This document shows positions 44,427 through 52,420 of a stretch of DNA of 64,000 bases, one piece after another. The number at the start of each line of letters is the position of its first letter. Positions within the stretch are counted from its first letter, which is position 1. A program made the position numbers and the translations under genes. The stretch covers positions 5,518,001 through 5,582,000 of the forward strand of contig NZ_CP015992.1 of the NCBI RefSeq assembly GCF_001708505.1, read 5' to 3'. Under the pieces are notes generated by a model that saw only the letters and a list, made by a program, of their open reading frames with translations, made no database searches and was not told where the DNA came from. The DNA is from Pseudomonas sp. TCU-HL1. Its GTDB lineage: Bacteria > Pseudomonadota > Gammaproteobacteria > Pseudomonadales > Pseudomonadaceae.

Positions 44427-47204
44427 GTGCCCCGGCTCAGGATTGCCACAGGATTGATCGCCAGCCTGCTACTGGCCCTGCTGTATCTGCTGCCCGCCCA
44501 GGCGGCCGAGGAACGGCAATGGAGCATGCTGCTCGATCCCAGCTCCAACCTGCAGCTGCAGGAAGTCCGCACCCAGCAGGCCCTTTCCCAGTTCACCCCC
44601 ACTGACCTCAGTCAGCTCTACACCCCCGGCGGCAACAGCGCCCTCTGGCTGCACTACAGGCTCCCGCCCAGCCAGCACGAACAACTGCTTCGCATCTTCG
44701 CGCCCTACCTGGCCTATCTCGACCTCTACGTCCTCAAGGGCGATGAACTCGTTGCCCACACCCGCACCGGCAGCCGCCTGCCCTTCAGCGAAAGACCGCT
44801 GCCCAGCCGCGACTTCCTCCTGCCGCTGCCTGTCCAGCAAGAGCCGCTGGACCTCTACATGCGCCTGGCCTCGGAACACGCCCTGCGCCCGACCGTCACC
44901 CTGCAGTCCTCGGCCATGATGGCTGCCGACGATTCCCGCCCCCTGCTGTTCGGCCTGCTGCTCGGCGGCCTGGGCATGCTGGTCTACTACAACCTGATGC
45001 GCTATGCGTACTCCCGCGCCGCCGTCAGCCTCTGGCTGGCCGCCGCGCAGGGCTGCCTGATGGTCACCTGCATCAGCCTGCTGGGCATCAGCTCACCCTG
45101 GCTGGGCGACTGGCAGAGCGCACAGCCGCAGATCGCCAACCTCTCCATGCTGATGGCGATGATCTGCGCCCTGGCCTTCACCGCGAGCTTCTTCCACAAG
45201 GTCTGCCCGAGCACACCGCTGACCGGGCTGCTGCTAGGCGAGATCGTACTGATCGCGCTGACCGCCGCGCTGCTGCTGATCGTCACCGAGCTGCAGTTCA
45301 ACCAACTGGTCTATGTGCTGGCCGCCATTGCGAGCCTCAGCATGTTCGCGGTCGCCATCACCCACTGGCGCCAGGGCTACCGCCCGGCGCGGCTGTTCAG
45401 CCTGGCCCTGGGCGTGTTCTGCATTGCCATCCTCGGCGCCCTGCCGGCGCTGTTCGGCTATTGGCGCCTGCAATCCGACTGGCTGGCCTATTCGCTGCTG
45501 GCCATCTCCACCGTCAGCGGCGTCTTCCTCAGCATGGCCCTGAGCGAACGCCAGCGACGTTTGCAGAATGAAGCCTTCCGCGCCAGCCGTGCCCGTGCCG
45601 CCAGCTCCGCCGAGCTCAAGGCCAAGGGCGAATTCCTCGCCAAGATCAGCCACGAGATCCGCACACCGATGAACGGCGTGCTGGGCATGACCGAGCTGCT
45701 CCTGGGCACCCCGCTGTCGGCCAAGCAGCGCGATTACGTGCAGACTATCCACAGCTCCGGCAACGAACTGCTTACCCTGATCAACGAAATCCTCGACATC
45801 TCCAAACTGGAATCCGGCCAGATCGAGCTGGACGACGTGCAGTTCGACCTCAACGCCCTGATCGACGACTGCCTCGACATTTTCCGGGCCAAAGCCGAAC
45901 AGCAGCGCGTCGAGCTCATCAGCTTCATGCAGCCCCAGGTGCCCCGCGTGATCAGCGGCGACCCCACCCGCTTGCGGCAGATCCTCCTCAGCCTGCTGGA
46001 CAACGCCTTCAAGCAGACCGACGAGGGCGAAATCCTCCTGGTGGTCGCCCTGGATACCAGCGCCAGCCAGCCGCGCCTGCGAATCGCCGTACAGGACAGC
46101 GGCCGCCCCCTGGAGCCCAGCGAACGCGAAGCCCTGCTCAGCGCCGAACTGCAAAGCAGCGATTTCCTCGCCTCGTCCAAGCTCGGCGGCCGCCTTGGCC
46201 TGGTCATCGCACGCCAACTGGTGAGCCTGATGGAAGGCGAATTCGGCATCCAGAGCGGCGCAGGGCAAGGCAGTACCCTGTGGCTGACCCTGCCGCTCGA
46301 CGCCCAGCATCTGGTGCGCCCCGCCGCCGACCTCGACAGCCCGCTGGAAGGCGCACGCCTGCTGGTGGTGGACGACAACGACACCTGCCGCAAAGTGCTG
46401 GTGCAGCAATGCAGCGCCTGGGGCCTGCAGGTCAGCGCCGTACCGTCCGGCAAGGAAGCACTGGCCCTGCTGCGCACCAAGGCGCACCTGCGGGAATACT
46501 TCGACGTGGTCCTTCTGGACCAGGACATGCCCGGCATGACCGGCATGCAACTGGCGGCCAAGATCAAGGAAGACCCCAGTCTCAACCACGACATCCTGAT
46601 CATCATGCTCACCGGCATCAGCAACGCGCCGAGCAAGATCATCGCGCGCAATGCCGGCATCAAGCGCATCCTCGCCAAGCCGGTGGCCGGCTACACCCTG
46701 AAGACCACGCTGGCCGACGAGTTGAACCAGCGCAAGACCGGCGGTTCCATCTCCCTACCGGGCTCCCAGATCAGCGAGCCGCTGCATGTGCCCAACGACT
46801 TCCGCATCCTGGTGGCCGAAGACAACAGCATCTCCACCAAGGTCATCCGCGGCATGCTGAGCAAGCTCAACCTCGAACCGGACACCGCCAGCAACGGCGA
46901 AGAAGCCCTGAGCGCCATGAAGAACCAGCATTACGACCTGGTGCTGATGGACTGCGAAATGCCTGTGCTGGATGGCTTCACCGCCACCGAGATGCTGCGC
47001 CACTGGGAAAACCTGGAGCAGCGCCCGCGCACCCCGGTGGTGGCCCTCACCGCCCACATCCTCAGCGAACACAAGGAACGCGCCCGCCTCGCCGGCATGG
47101 ACGGCCACATGGCCAAACCGGTGGAGCTGTCGCAATTGCGTGAGCTGATCGAGTACTGGGTAGCGGAGAAGGAACTGCGCGAACGGCATGCGATGCACAG
47201 CTGA
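44427..47204 (+). CDS. retS: Hybrid sensor histidine kinase / response regulator RetS
   Basis: The 925-residue inner-membrane protein blocks GacS in pseudomonads and so controls acute versus biofilm behaviour through rsm small RNAs. A signal peptide precedes a periplasmic 7TMR-DISMED2 domain, seven helices (7TMR-DISM), a HisKA domain (ISHEIRTPMNGV), an ATPase domain and two receivers (VVDDNDTC with LLDQDMP, then VAEDNSI with LMDCEMP). The ATPase boxes are degenerate (DSGRPLE and GGRLGL). The start is taken as GTG at 44427 with GAAGGGA upstream, and the frame stays open far into purD. Name and position after purD match P. aeruginosa. Confidence 0.92.
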   Translation: MPRLRIATGLIASLLLALLYLLPAQAAEERQWSMLLDPSSNLQLQEVRTQQALSQFTPTDLSQLYTPGGNSALWLHYRLPPSQHEQLLRIFAPYLAYLDLYVLKGDELVAHTRTGSRLPFSERPLPSRDFLLPLPVQQEPLDLYMRLASEHALRPTVTLQSSAMMAADDSRPLLFGLLLGGLGMLVYYNLMRYAYSRAAVSLWLAAAQGCLMVTCISLLGISSPWLGDWQSAQPQIANLSMLMAMICALAFTASFFHKVCPSTPLTGLLLGEIVLIALTAALLLIVTELQFNQLVYVLAAIASLSMFAVAITHWRQGYRPARLFSLALGVFCIAILGALPALFGYWRLQSDWLAYSLLAISTVSGVFLSMALSERQRRLQNEAFRASRARAASSAELKAKGEFLAKISHEIRTPMNGVLGMTELLLGTPLSAKQRDYVQTIHSSGNELLTLINEILDISKLESGQIELDDVQFDLNALIDDCLDIFRAKAEQQRVELISFMQPQVPRVISGDPTRLRQILLSLLDNAFKQTDEGEILLVVALDTSASQPRLRIAVQDSGRPLEPSEREALLSAELQSSDFLASSKLGGRLGLVIARQLVSLMEGEFGIQSGAGQGSTLWLTLPLDAQHLVRPAADLDSPLEGARLLVVDDNDTCRKVLVQQCSAWGLQVSAVPSGKEALALLRTKAHLREYFDVVLLDQDMPGMTGMQLAAKIKEDPSLNHDILIIMLTGISNAPSKIIARNAGIKRILAKPVAGYTLKTTLADELNQRKTGGSISLPGSQISEPLHVPNDFRILVAEDNSISTKVIRGMLSKLNLEPDTASNGEEALSAMKNQHYDLVLMDCEMPVLDGFTATEMLRHWENLEQRPRTPVVALTAHILSEHKERARLAGMDGHMAKPVELSQLRELIEYWVAEKELRERHAMHS

Positions 47205-47240
47205 TCGGGCGAACGACCTGTGGGGGGCGACTTCCATCGC

Positions 47241-47462
47241 TGTAGGAGCGAATTCATTCGCGAAAGCAGAACGCAGTCCTGCCATTCAATTCCCTGCCGA
47301 ACTCACCCACCCTCTCCCCCGGCCCCTCTCCCTGAAGAGGAGAGGGGGGACTCGCGCCGGCAAGCTCGCGCAGTACCTGTAGGGGCGAATTCATTCGCCA
47401 AGCAGGCCGCAGGCCTGCCCTTCAAACCCTACACACCCTGTGGGAGCGAATTCATTCGCGAA
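47241..47462. repeat. Cluster of three REP elements
   Basis: Three 24-base copies of TGTRGGRGCGAATTCATTCG-type sequence start at 47241, 47378 and 47439, each with the GCGAATTCATTCGC palindrome. Between them lies a C/T-rich hairpin (47323-47347) like that at 10.9 kb. They fill the 274-base gap between convergent retS and the Asp-box gene. Confidence 0.85.
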
Positions 47463-47478
47463 ATCGCCCCCAGGGCCG

Positions 47479-48558
47479 CTACCCCCACCTCACAGCAAAG
47501 ATCGGCGGCAAATGCCCCGCCACCAGCTTCCAGCTCTCCCCCTGATCCTCGGATACCCACAGGTTCCCGGTGGTGGAGCCCATCACCAGGCGCTGCCCGC
47601 TGTCATCCACCTCCAGCCCATGGCGATACACCAGGTCGTAGCAGAGGGACTGCGGCAATCCCTGCTCCAGCACCTCGAAGTGCTTGCCGCCGTCACGGGT
47701 GCGGGTGACCCGCAGGCGCTGGTCGGTCGGTACGCGGCATTCGTCCTTCACCGCTGGCACGAACCAGGCGCAGTCTGGATCGGTCGGGTGTACCGCCACG
47801 GCGAAACCGAAGGTGGACGGCCCGGCCTGCGGAACTTCTCGCCAGTTCAGTCCGCGATCGGCACTGACGAAGATGCCGTTGTGGTGCTGCACCCAGAGCC
47901 GCTGCGGGTCGCCAGGACAGGCCACCATGCGGTGCGGGTCCTGGATGTCCGGTTCTTCGGCACGTTCCGGCGGCATGTAGGCGGCGCGCATGCCACGGGT
48001 GCGGTGTTTCCAGCTGGCGCCTTCGTCCTCGCTGTGCCAGACACCACCGCAGGACACCGCCAGGGTCAGGTGCCGGCTGTCGCGCGGATCGACGCAGATG
48101 GAGTGGATGCCCGGATTGTCATAGCCCCCGCCCAACCAGTTGGTCCGCTCGGGGAGTTGCCAGAGGCTGTCCACCAGTTCCCAGGACTCGCCGTGGTCGC
48201 GGGACCTGAACAGTCCCCCGGGAATGGTTCCGGCCCAGAGGGTTCCGGGTTGGTCCGCGCCGCCCGTCTCAAGGCACCAGATCATCTCCACCGAGGGTCC
48301 ATCCTCACCCTCGCCCGCCTGGGCGAAAGCCGGGGCGGCAATCTCTTCCCAACTGTTTCCCGCGTCCGCCGAACGCCACAGCTTGGGACCGAAATGGCCC
48401 AGGTGCAGCGCGGCGTAGAGGCGGCCATCACGGGGATCGGCCAGCAGCATGCTCACCGGCTCGCCAAGGAAGTCCTGGCGTGCCAAGCGCCAGCCATCGC
48501 CCTTGGGCTCGAAAAGCAGCAGGCCCTTGCGGGTCGCCACCTGGATGCATCGGCTCAT
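47479..48558 (-). CDS. Asp-box (BNR/sialidase-like) beta-propeller protein
   Basis: The 359-residue protein has no signal peptide and contains six Asp-box motifs of the S/T-x-D-x-G-x-x-W type, including SADAGNSWEE, SRDHGESWEL, SEDEGASWKH, SADRGLNWRE and SEDQGESWKL. This indicates a cytoplasmic beta-propeller. Sialidase-type catalytic Arg/Tyr residues are not evident, so a true glycosidase activity is doubtful. It starts 21 bases after a MoaD/ThiS-like gene with AAGGAG before its ATG, so the pair is one operon. Function is unknown. Confidence 0.8.
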   Translation of the reverse strand: MSRCIQVATRKGLLLFEPKGDGWRLARQDFLGEPVSMLLADPRDGRLYAALHLGHFGPKLWRSADAGNSWEEIAAPAFAQAGEGEDGPSVEMIWCLETGGADQPGTLWAGTIPGGLFRSRDHGESWELVDSLWQLPERTNWLGGGYDNPGIHSICVDPRDSRHLTLAVSCGGVWHSEDEGASWKHRTRGMRAAYMPPERAEEPDIQDPHRMVACPGDPQRLWVQHHNGIFVSADRGLNWREVPQAGPSTFGFAVAVHPTDPDCAWFVPAVKDECRVPTDQRLRVTRTRDGGKHFEVLEQGLPQSLCYDLVYRHGLEVDDSGQRLVMGSTTGNLWVSEDQGESWKLVAGHLPPIFAVRWG

Positions 48559-48579
48559 GGTCCTTCTCCTTGCGCCGGC

Positions 48580-48849
48580 TCAGCCGCCGGACAACGCCTG
48601 GACAACGAAGATATCGCTGGACAGCCCCACGGGATCGCTGAGGCGGCGGCGGTCGCTGACTTGCTGGGCATCGACGAAGATCGCCACATGCCGGCGCAGG
48701 CGGCCCTGATCGTCCAGCAGGTAGCTGCGCAGGCGCGGGTTGGCAACGAAGGCCGCCTCGAGCGCCTCGGCCACGGAGGCGGCCGCGACGTCCAGTTCGG
48801 GGACATCGAGGTGACGCTGGAGGTTGGGGGTGAAACTCATGCGCGCCAT
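48580..48849 (-). CDS. MoaD/ThiS-family ubiquitin-like small protein
   Basis: The 89-residue protein has the beta-grasp pattern of sulphur-carrier proteins and ends in Gly-Gly (VVQALSGG), the residues activated by E1-like enzymes. It carries LDVPELDV and SVAEALEAAF in the first half and a final VVQALSGG strand. It is not the canonical moaD or thiS by context, since no molybdopterin or thiamine gene is nearby. GGGAG lies six bases before the ATG. It heads a two-gene operon with the Asp-box protein. Confidence 0.78.
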   Translation of the reverse strand: MARMSFTPNLQRHLDVPELDVAAASVAEALEAAFVANPRLRSYLLDDQGRLRRHVAIFVDAQQVSDRRRLSDPVGLSSDIFVVQALSGG

Positions 48850-48988
48850 CAACGGCTCCCTGCGCGACGAAACGACCCAGTGGGGGAAGGTATAGCCGAC
48901 CCCGGTGGCGCGGTTATAGTTGTGCGCCCAATGGCAGGGCAGCCTCTACACTGATGAGCGGCCCTCGCAGTCAAGAATGGATGCCCCC

Positions 48989-49585
48989 ATGCTCGAAAGC
49001 CTTTCCAGCCTGTACCTGAAGATGCTGGTGCTCTACAGCCCCTTCTTCGTGCTCTCCTGCTTCATCGGCCTGACCCGTGGCTACACGGTGAAGGAGCGCA
49101 AGAAGCTCGCCTGGAAAGTCGCCCTCGGCACCTTGGTGGCCAGCGCCCTGCTCTACCTGTTCGGCCAGACCATCTTCAACGTCTTCGGCATCACCATCGA
49201 TGCCTTCCGTATCGGCGCCGGGACCGTGCTGTTCATCTCCGCGCTCGGTATGGCCCAGGGCAAACCGGCGGTGCAGGCGGACAACGTGCAGCAGGACGTC
49301 ACCATAGTGCCGCTGACCATCCCGCTCACCGTCGGCCCCGGCACCATCGGCGCCATGCTGGTGATGGGCGCGGGCCATGTGGAATGGGACGACAAGCTCA
49401 CCGCGCTGTTCGCCATCGCCATAGCCAGTGCCACCGTGGGCGCCATCCTCTACCTCTCCGACCGCATCGAGCGCATCCTCGGCGACCAGGGTCTGCAGAT
49501 CGTCAGCCGTCTCATGGGCCTGTTCGTCTGCGCCCTGGCCGCGCAAATCATCTTCACCGGGGTGAAGAATTACCTGGTGCTGTAG
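48989..49585 (+). CDS. MarC-family integral membrane protein
   Basis: The product is 198 residues from the ATG at 48989, or 202 residues from 48977. Neither start has a good ribosome-binding site. It has six helices and the MarC (UPF0056) signatures, such as FFVLSCFIGLTRGYT near the start, VPLTIPLTVGPGTIGAML and a C-terminal MGLFVCALAAQIIFTGVKN. The family has no proven role in antibiotic resistance despite the name. In P. aeruginosa a similar gene follows retS, as it does here after the Asp-box pair. Confidence 0.82.
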   Translation: MLESLSSLYLKMLVLYSPFFVLSCFIGLTRGYTVKERKKLAWKVALGTLVASALLYLFGQTIFNVFGITIDAFRIGAGTVLFISALGMAQGKPAVQADNVQQDVTIVPLTIPLTVGPGTIGAMLVMGAGHVEWDDKLTALFAIAIASATVGAILYLSDRIERILGDQGLQIVSRLMGLFVCALAAQIIFTGVKNYLVL

Positions 49586-49755
49586 GAAGCTGGCCTGGGC
49601 CTGCGAAGCCCAATACGCGGCGTTGGGCTTCGCTCCGCTCTGCACCAACCTACGTCCCGATCCCCTGCCCATGCCCCGGCACGGTGCGCATCGAGGCGCA
49701 CGGAGAACATCACGAATAAGCCCTGAGCCCAGCAATGGCGGGGCTTTCCCTGATC

Positions 49756-49771
49756 TGGCACCACCCTTGCT
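49756..49771 (+). promoter_or_regulatory. Sigma-54 (RpoN) promoter of atzF
   Basis: TGGCAC at 49756-49761 and TTGCT at 49767-49771 reproduce the -24/-12 consensus TGGCAC-N5-TTGCW. The invariant GG and GC pairs are separated by ten bases, as required. The expected start of transcription is about 49783, roughly 30 bases before the atzF ATG. Nitrogen control through NtrC is likely, but I do not see a clear NtrC site. Confidence 0.82.
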
Positions 49772-49812
49772 CAAGGGAATTCCAACTTGGATACAAGACG
49801 GAACTCCAGAGC

Positions 49813-51615
49813 ATGTCCGACGCCCCTCTCGCCTTCACCCTCGCCGACTGGCAACAGGTCTATCGCGACCAGCTGCAACCGGTCGACCTGCTGCGCGCCC
49901 TGCGCCAGCGACTCTCCGCCGACGACTACGCGTGGATCAGCCTGGCCAGCGCCGAACAGCTCGATGCCCAGCTCGCCGAACTGGCCGCCCTGCTGGATGC
50001 CACCAACGGCCAGCAGGAGCACCTGCCGCTCTACGGCGTGCCCTTCGCCATCAAGGACAACATCGATGCCGCCGGCTGGACCACCACCGCCGCCTGCCCG
50101 GCGTTCGCTTATGAAGCCGCCGAAGACGCCAGCGTGGTTGCCCGACTGCGCGCCGCCGGTGCCATCCTCATTGGCAAGACCAACCTCGACCAGTTCGCCA
50201 CCGGCCTGGTGGGCACCCGTTCCCCTTACGGTGCCGTACCCAACGCCTTCGATCCGGACTACGTCAGCGGCGGCTCCAGTTCAGGCTCCGCCTCCGTCGT
50301 CGCCCGTGGCCTGGTGCCCTTCGCCCTCGGCACCGATACCGCCGGCTCCGGCCGCGTGCCAGCCGGCTTCAACAACATCGTCGGGCTGAAGCCCACCCGG
50401 GGCTGGCTGTCCAATACCGGCCTGGTGCCGGCCTGCCGCACCCTCGACTGCATCTCGGTATTCGCCCTGACCGTGGCCGACGCCGAGACGGTGGCGCGCA
50501 TCGGCGGCGGCTACGATGCCCGCGATCCTTATTCCCGACAGAATCCCAACAGTGCCGCGGTCGGCATGGCCGCCACGCCTAAACTGGCGGTGCCAGACAC
50601 CCTGGAGTTCTTCGGCGACGATCAGACCCGCGCGGTCTTCGAGTCCGCGCTGGACAAGCTCCGCGCGCTCGGCGCCGAGATCGCCCCGATCGACTTCAGC
50701 CCCTTCCGCCAATTGGCGGCGCAGCTCTACCTGGGCCCCTGGGTGGCAGAGCGCACCGTGGCGGCCGGCACCATCTTCAGCGACCAGCCCGAAGCCATGG
50801 ACCCAGTGGTGCGCGGCATCCTGGAAAACGGCCTGAACTACAGCGCCTCCGACGCCTACCGTGCCGAATACCTGCGCGCCGAACTGGCACGACGGATCAA
50901 CGACGCCCTGGAACCTTTCGACGCCCTGGTGGTGCCCACCTCGCCGACCATCCGCCGCATCGCCGAAATGGCCCAGGAACCGGTGCTGTTCAACGCCCAG
51001 TTCGGCACCTACACCAACTTCACCAACTTCGCCGACCTCAGTGCCCTGGCCCTGCCCGCCGGCATGCGTGCCGACGGCCTGCCCGCCGGGATCACCCTGC
51101 TCGCACCGGCCTGGCACGACGCCGCCCTGGCCGACTTCGGCAAACGCTGGCAAGCCAGCCTCGGCCTGCCGCTGGGCGCCACCGGCCGCGCGCTACCGCC
51201 CCAACCAGCGTCCGCGCAGGCGCCGGGTTGCGTACGTGTCGCGGTGGTCGGCGCGCACCTCACTGGCATGCCGCTGAACGTCCAGCTCACCCGCCGCAAT
51301 GCCGTGCTGGTGGAAGAAACCCGCACCGCTTCCGACTACCGCCTGTTCGCCCTGCCCGGCACTGTGCTGCCCAAGCCGGGCCTGGCCCGCAGCCAGGATG
51401 GCGCCGCGCTGGTCGTCGAGCTCTGGGACATACCACTGGCACGCTTCGGCGAGTTCGTCGCCGAAATCCCGCCGCCGCTGGGCATCGGCAACCTGCAACT
51501 GGAGGACGGCCGCTGGGTGAAGGGCTTCATCTGCGAGCCCTACGCACTGGAAGGTGCCCGCGACATCACCGGCTTCGGTGGCTGGCGTGCATTCATCACC
51601 AGCCAGCAGCGCTGA
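49813..51615 (+). CDS. atzF: Allophanate hydrolase
   Basis: The 600-residue amidase-signature enzyme splits allophanate to ammonia and CO2. The Ser-cisSer-Lys triad is Lys81 (AIKDNID), Ser155 (GGSSSGSAS) and Ser179 (DTAGSGR), with the same spacing as the AtzF triad Lys91/Ser165/Ser189. The C-terminal 150 residues form the allophanate-hydrolase C domain (LFALPGTVLPKPGL). The start at 49813 is the first ATG giving the family N-terminus. A frame open to 49735 would overrun the sigma-54 promoter. It has a two-base gap to the GntR gene. No urea carboxylase or cyanuric acid hydrolase gene is nearby. Confidence 0.93.
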   Translation: MSDAPLAFTLADWQQVYRDQLQPVDLLRALRQRLSADDYAWISLASAEQLDAQLAELAALLDATNGQQEHLPLYGVPFAIKDNIDAAGWTTTAACPAFAYEAAEDASVVARLRAAGAILIGKTNLDQFATGLVGTRSPYGAVPNAFDPDYVSGGSSSGSASVVARGLVPFALGTDTAGSGRVPAGFNNIVGLKPTRGWLSNTGLVPACRTLDCISVFALTVADAETVARIGGGYDARDPYSRQNPNSAAVGMAATPKLAVPDTLEFFGDDQTRAVFESALDKLRALGAEIAPIDFSPFRQLAAQLYLGPWVAERTVAAGTIFSDQPEAMDPVVRGILENGLNYSASDAYRAEYLRAELARRINDALEPFDALVVPTSPTIRRIAEMAQEPVLFNAQFGTYTNFTNFADLSALALPAGMRADGLPAGITLLAPAWHDAALADFGKRWQASLGLPLGATGRALPPQPASAQAPGCVRVAVVGAHLTGMPLNVQLTRRNAVLVEETRTASDYRLFALPGTVLPKPGLARSQDGAALVVELWDIPLARFGEFVAEIPPPLGIGNLQLEDGRWVKGFICEPYALEGARDITGFGGWRAFITSQQR

Positions 51616-51617
51616 CC

Positions 51618-52334
51618 ATGCAACTCGCCAGCACCAGCAATGGGCGCACGGAGCGCCCCGACAGCCTCGCCGGACGCATCTACGCCCGGCTCAAGGAGGA
51701 CATCAGCGAGTTCCGCCTGCTGCCCGGCGACCGCTTCAGCGAGGGCGACGTGGCCGAGCGCATGGACGCCAGCCGCACACCAGTGCGCCAAGCCCTGCAC
51801 CGCCTGGAACGCGAGGGCTACCTGGAGGTGCGCTTTCGCAGCGGCTGGCAGGTGAAGGCCTTCGACTTCGATCACTTCGAGGAGCTTTACGAGCTGCGCA
51901 TCGTCCTCGAGCTGGAGGCGGTGCGTCGCCACTGTGCCCGCCCCACCGAGGAGCAACCCGAGGCACTGCAACGGCTCGGTCGCACCTGGATGGTGCAACC
52001 GCGATTGGAAGACGGCTTCGAGGTGTCGCGCCTGGACGAGGAATTCCATTGCCAGTTGGTGGAAGCTGCAGGCAATCGCGAGATGGCCCGCATCCACCGC
52101 GAGGTCAGCGAAAAGATCCGCATCATCCGCCGCCTGGACTTCACCCAGGCACCGCGCATCGACGCCACCTACGCCGAACACACGGCGATTCTCCAGGCCA
52201 TTGCCGGTCGTCGCTGCGAAGAGGCACAGCAATTGCTGAGAACACACATCGAAACCAGCAAGGCCGAAGTACGCAAGATCACCCTGCACATGTTGCACAG
52301 CGCTCGGCAAACGCCGCAGCCCGCCCAAGGGTGA
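51618..52334 (+). CDS. GntR-family (FCD domain) transcriptional regulator
   Basis: The 238-residue repressor-type protein has an N-terminal winged helix (about 15-85) with GDRFSEGDVAERMDASRTPV and LEREGYLEVR, and a C-terminal FCD effector domain (about 95-220) with the metal-binding type segments ELRIVLELEAVRRH and DEEFHCQLVEAAGNREM. FadR/FCD members bind organic acids. It starts two bases after the atzF stop and lies ahead of urtA, so it probably senses a urea-related metabolite. The ligand is unknown. No strong ribosome-binding site is visible, which suggests coupling to atzF. Confidence 0.9.
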   Translation: MQLASTSNGRTERPDSLAGRIYARLKEDISEFRLLPGDRFSEGDVAERMDASRTPVRQALHRLEREGYLEVRFRSGWQVKAFDFDHFEELYELRIVLELEAVRRHCARPTEEQPEALQRLGRTWMVQPRLEDGFEVSRLDEEFHCQLVEAAGNREMARIHREVSEKIRIIRRLDFTQAPRIDATYAEHTAILQAIAGRRCEEAQQLLRTHIETSKAEVRKITLHMLHSARQTPQPAQG

Positions 52335-52420
52335 CGAGGAAGCCCCTTTGAATACTGCCCGGACAACAGCCCCATAAACGCAGTCATTTCAAAAACTTGG
52401 ATAAGAACGGAGATCGACCC

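Noticed and set aside
49641..49650. TGCACCAACC as an NtrC half site near the sigma-54 promoter
   Set aside because: The same bases belong to a degraded GTTGGGCTTCG...CAACCTAC palindrome. The second half of an NtrC site is missing.
50281..51153. Minus-strand frame of 290 codons opposite atzF
   Set aside because: It lies wholly within atzF on the other strand, is His/Gly/Val-biased and shows no domain.
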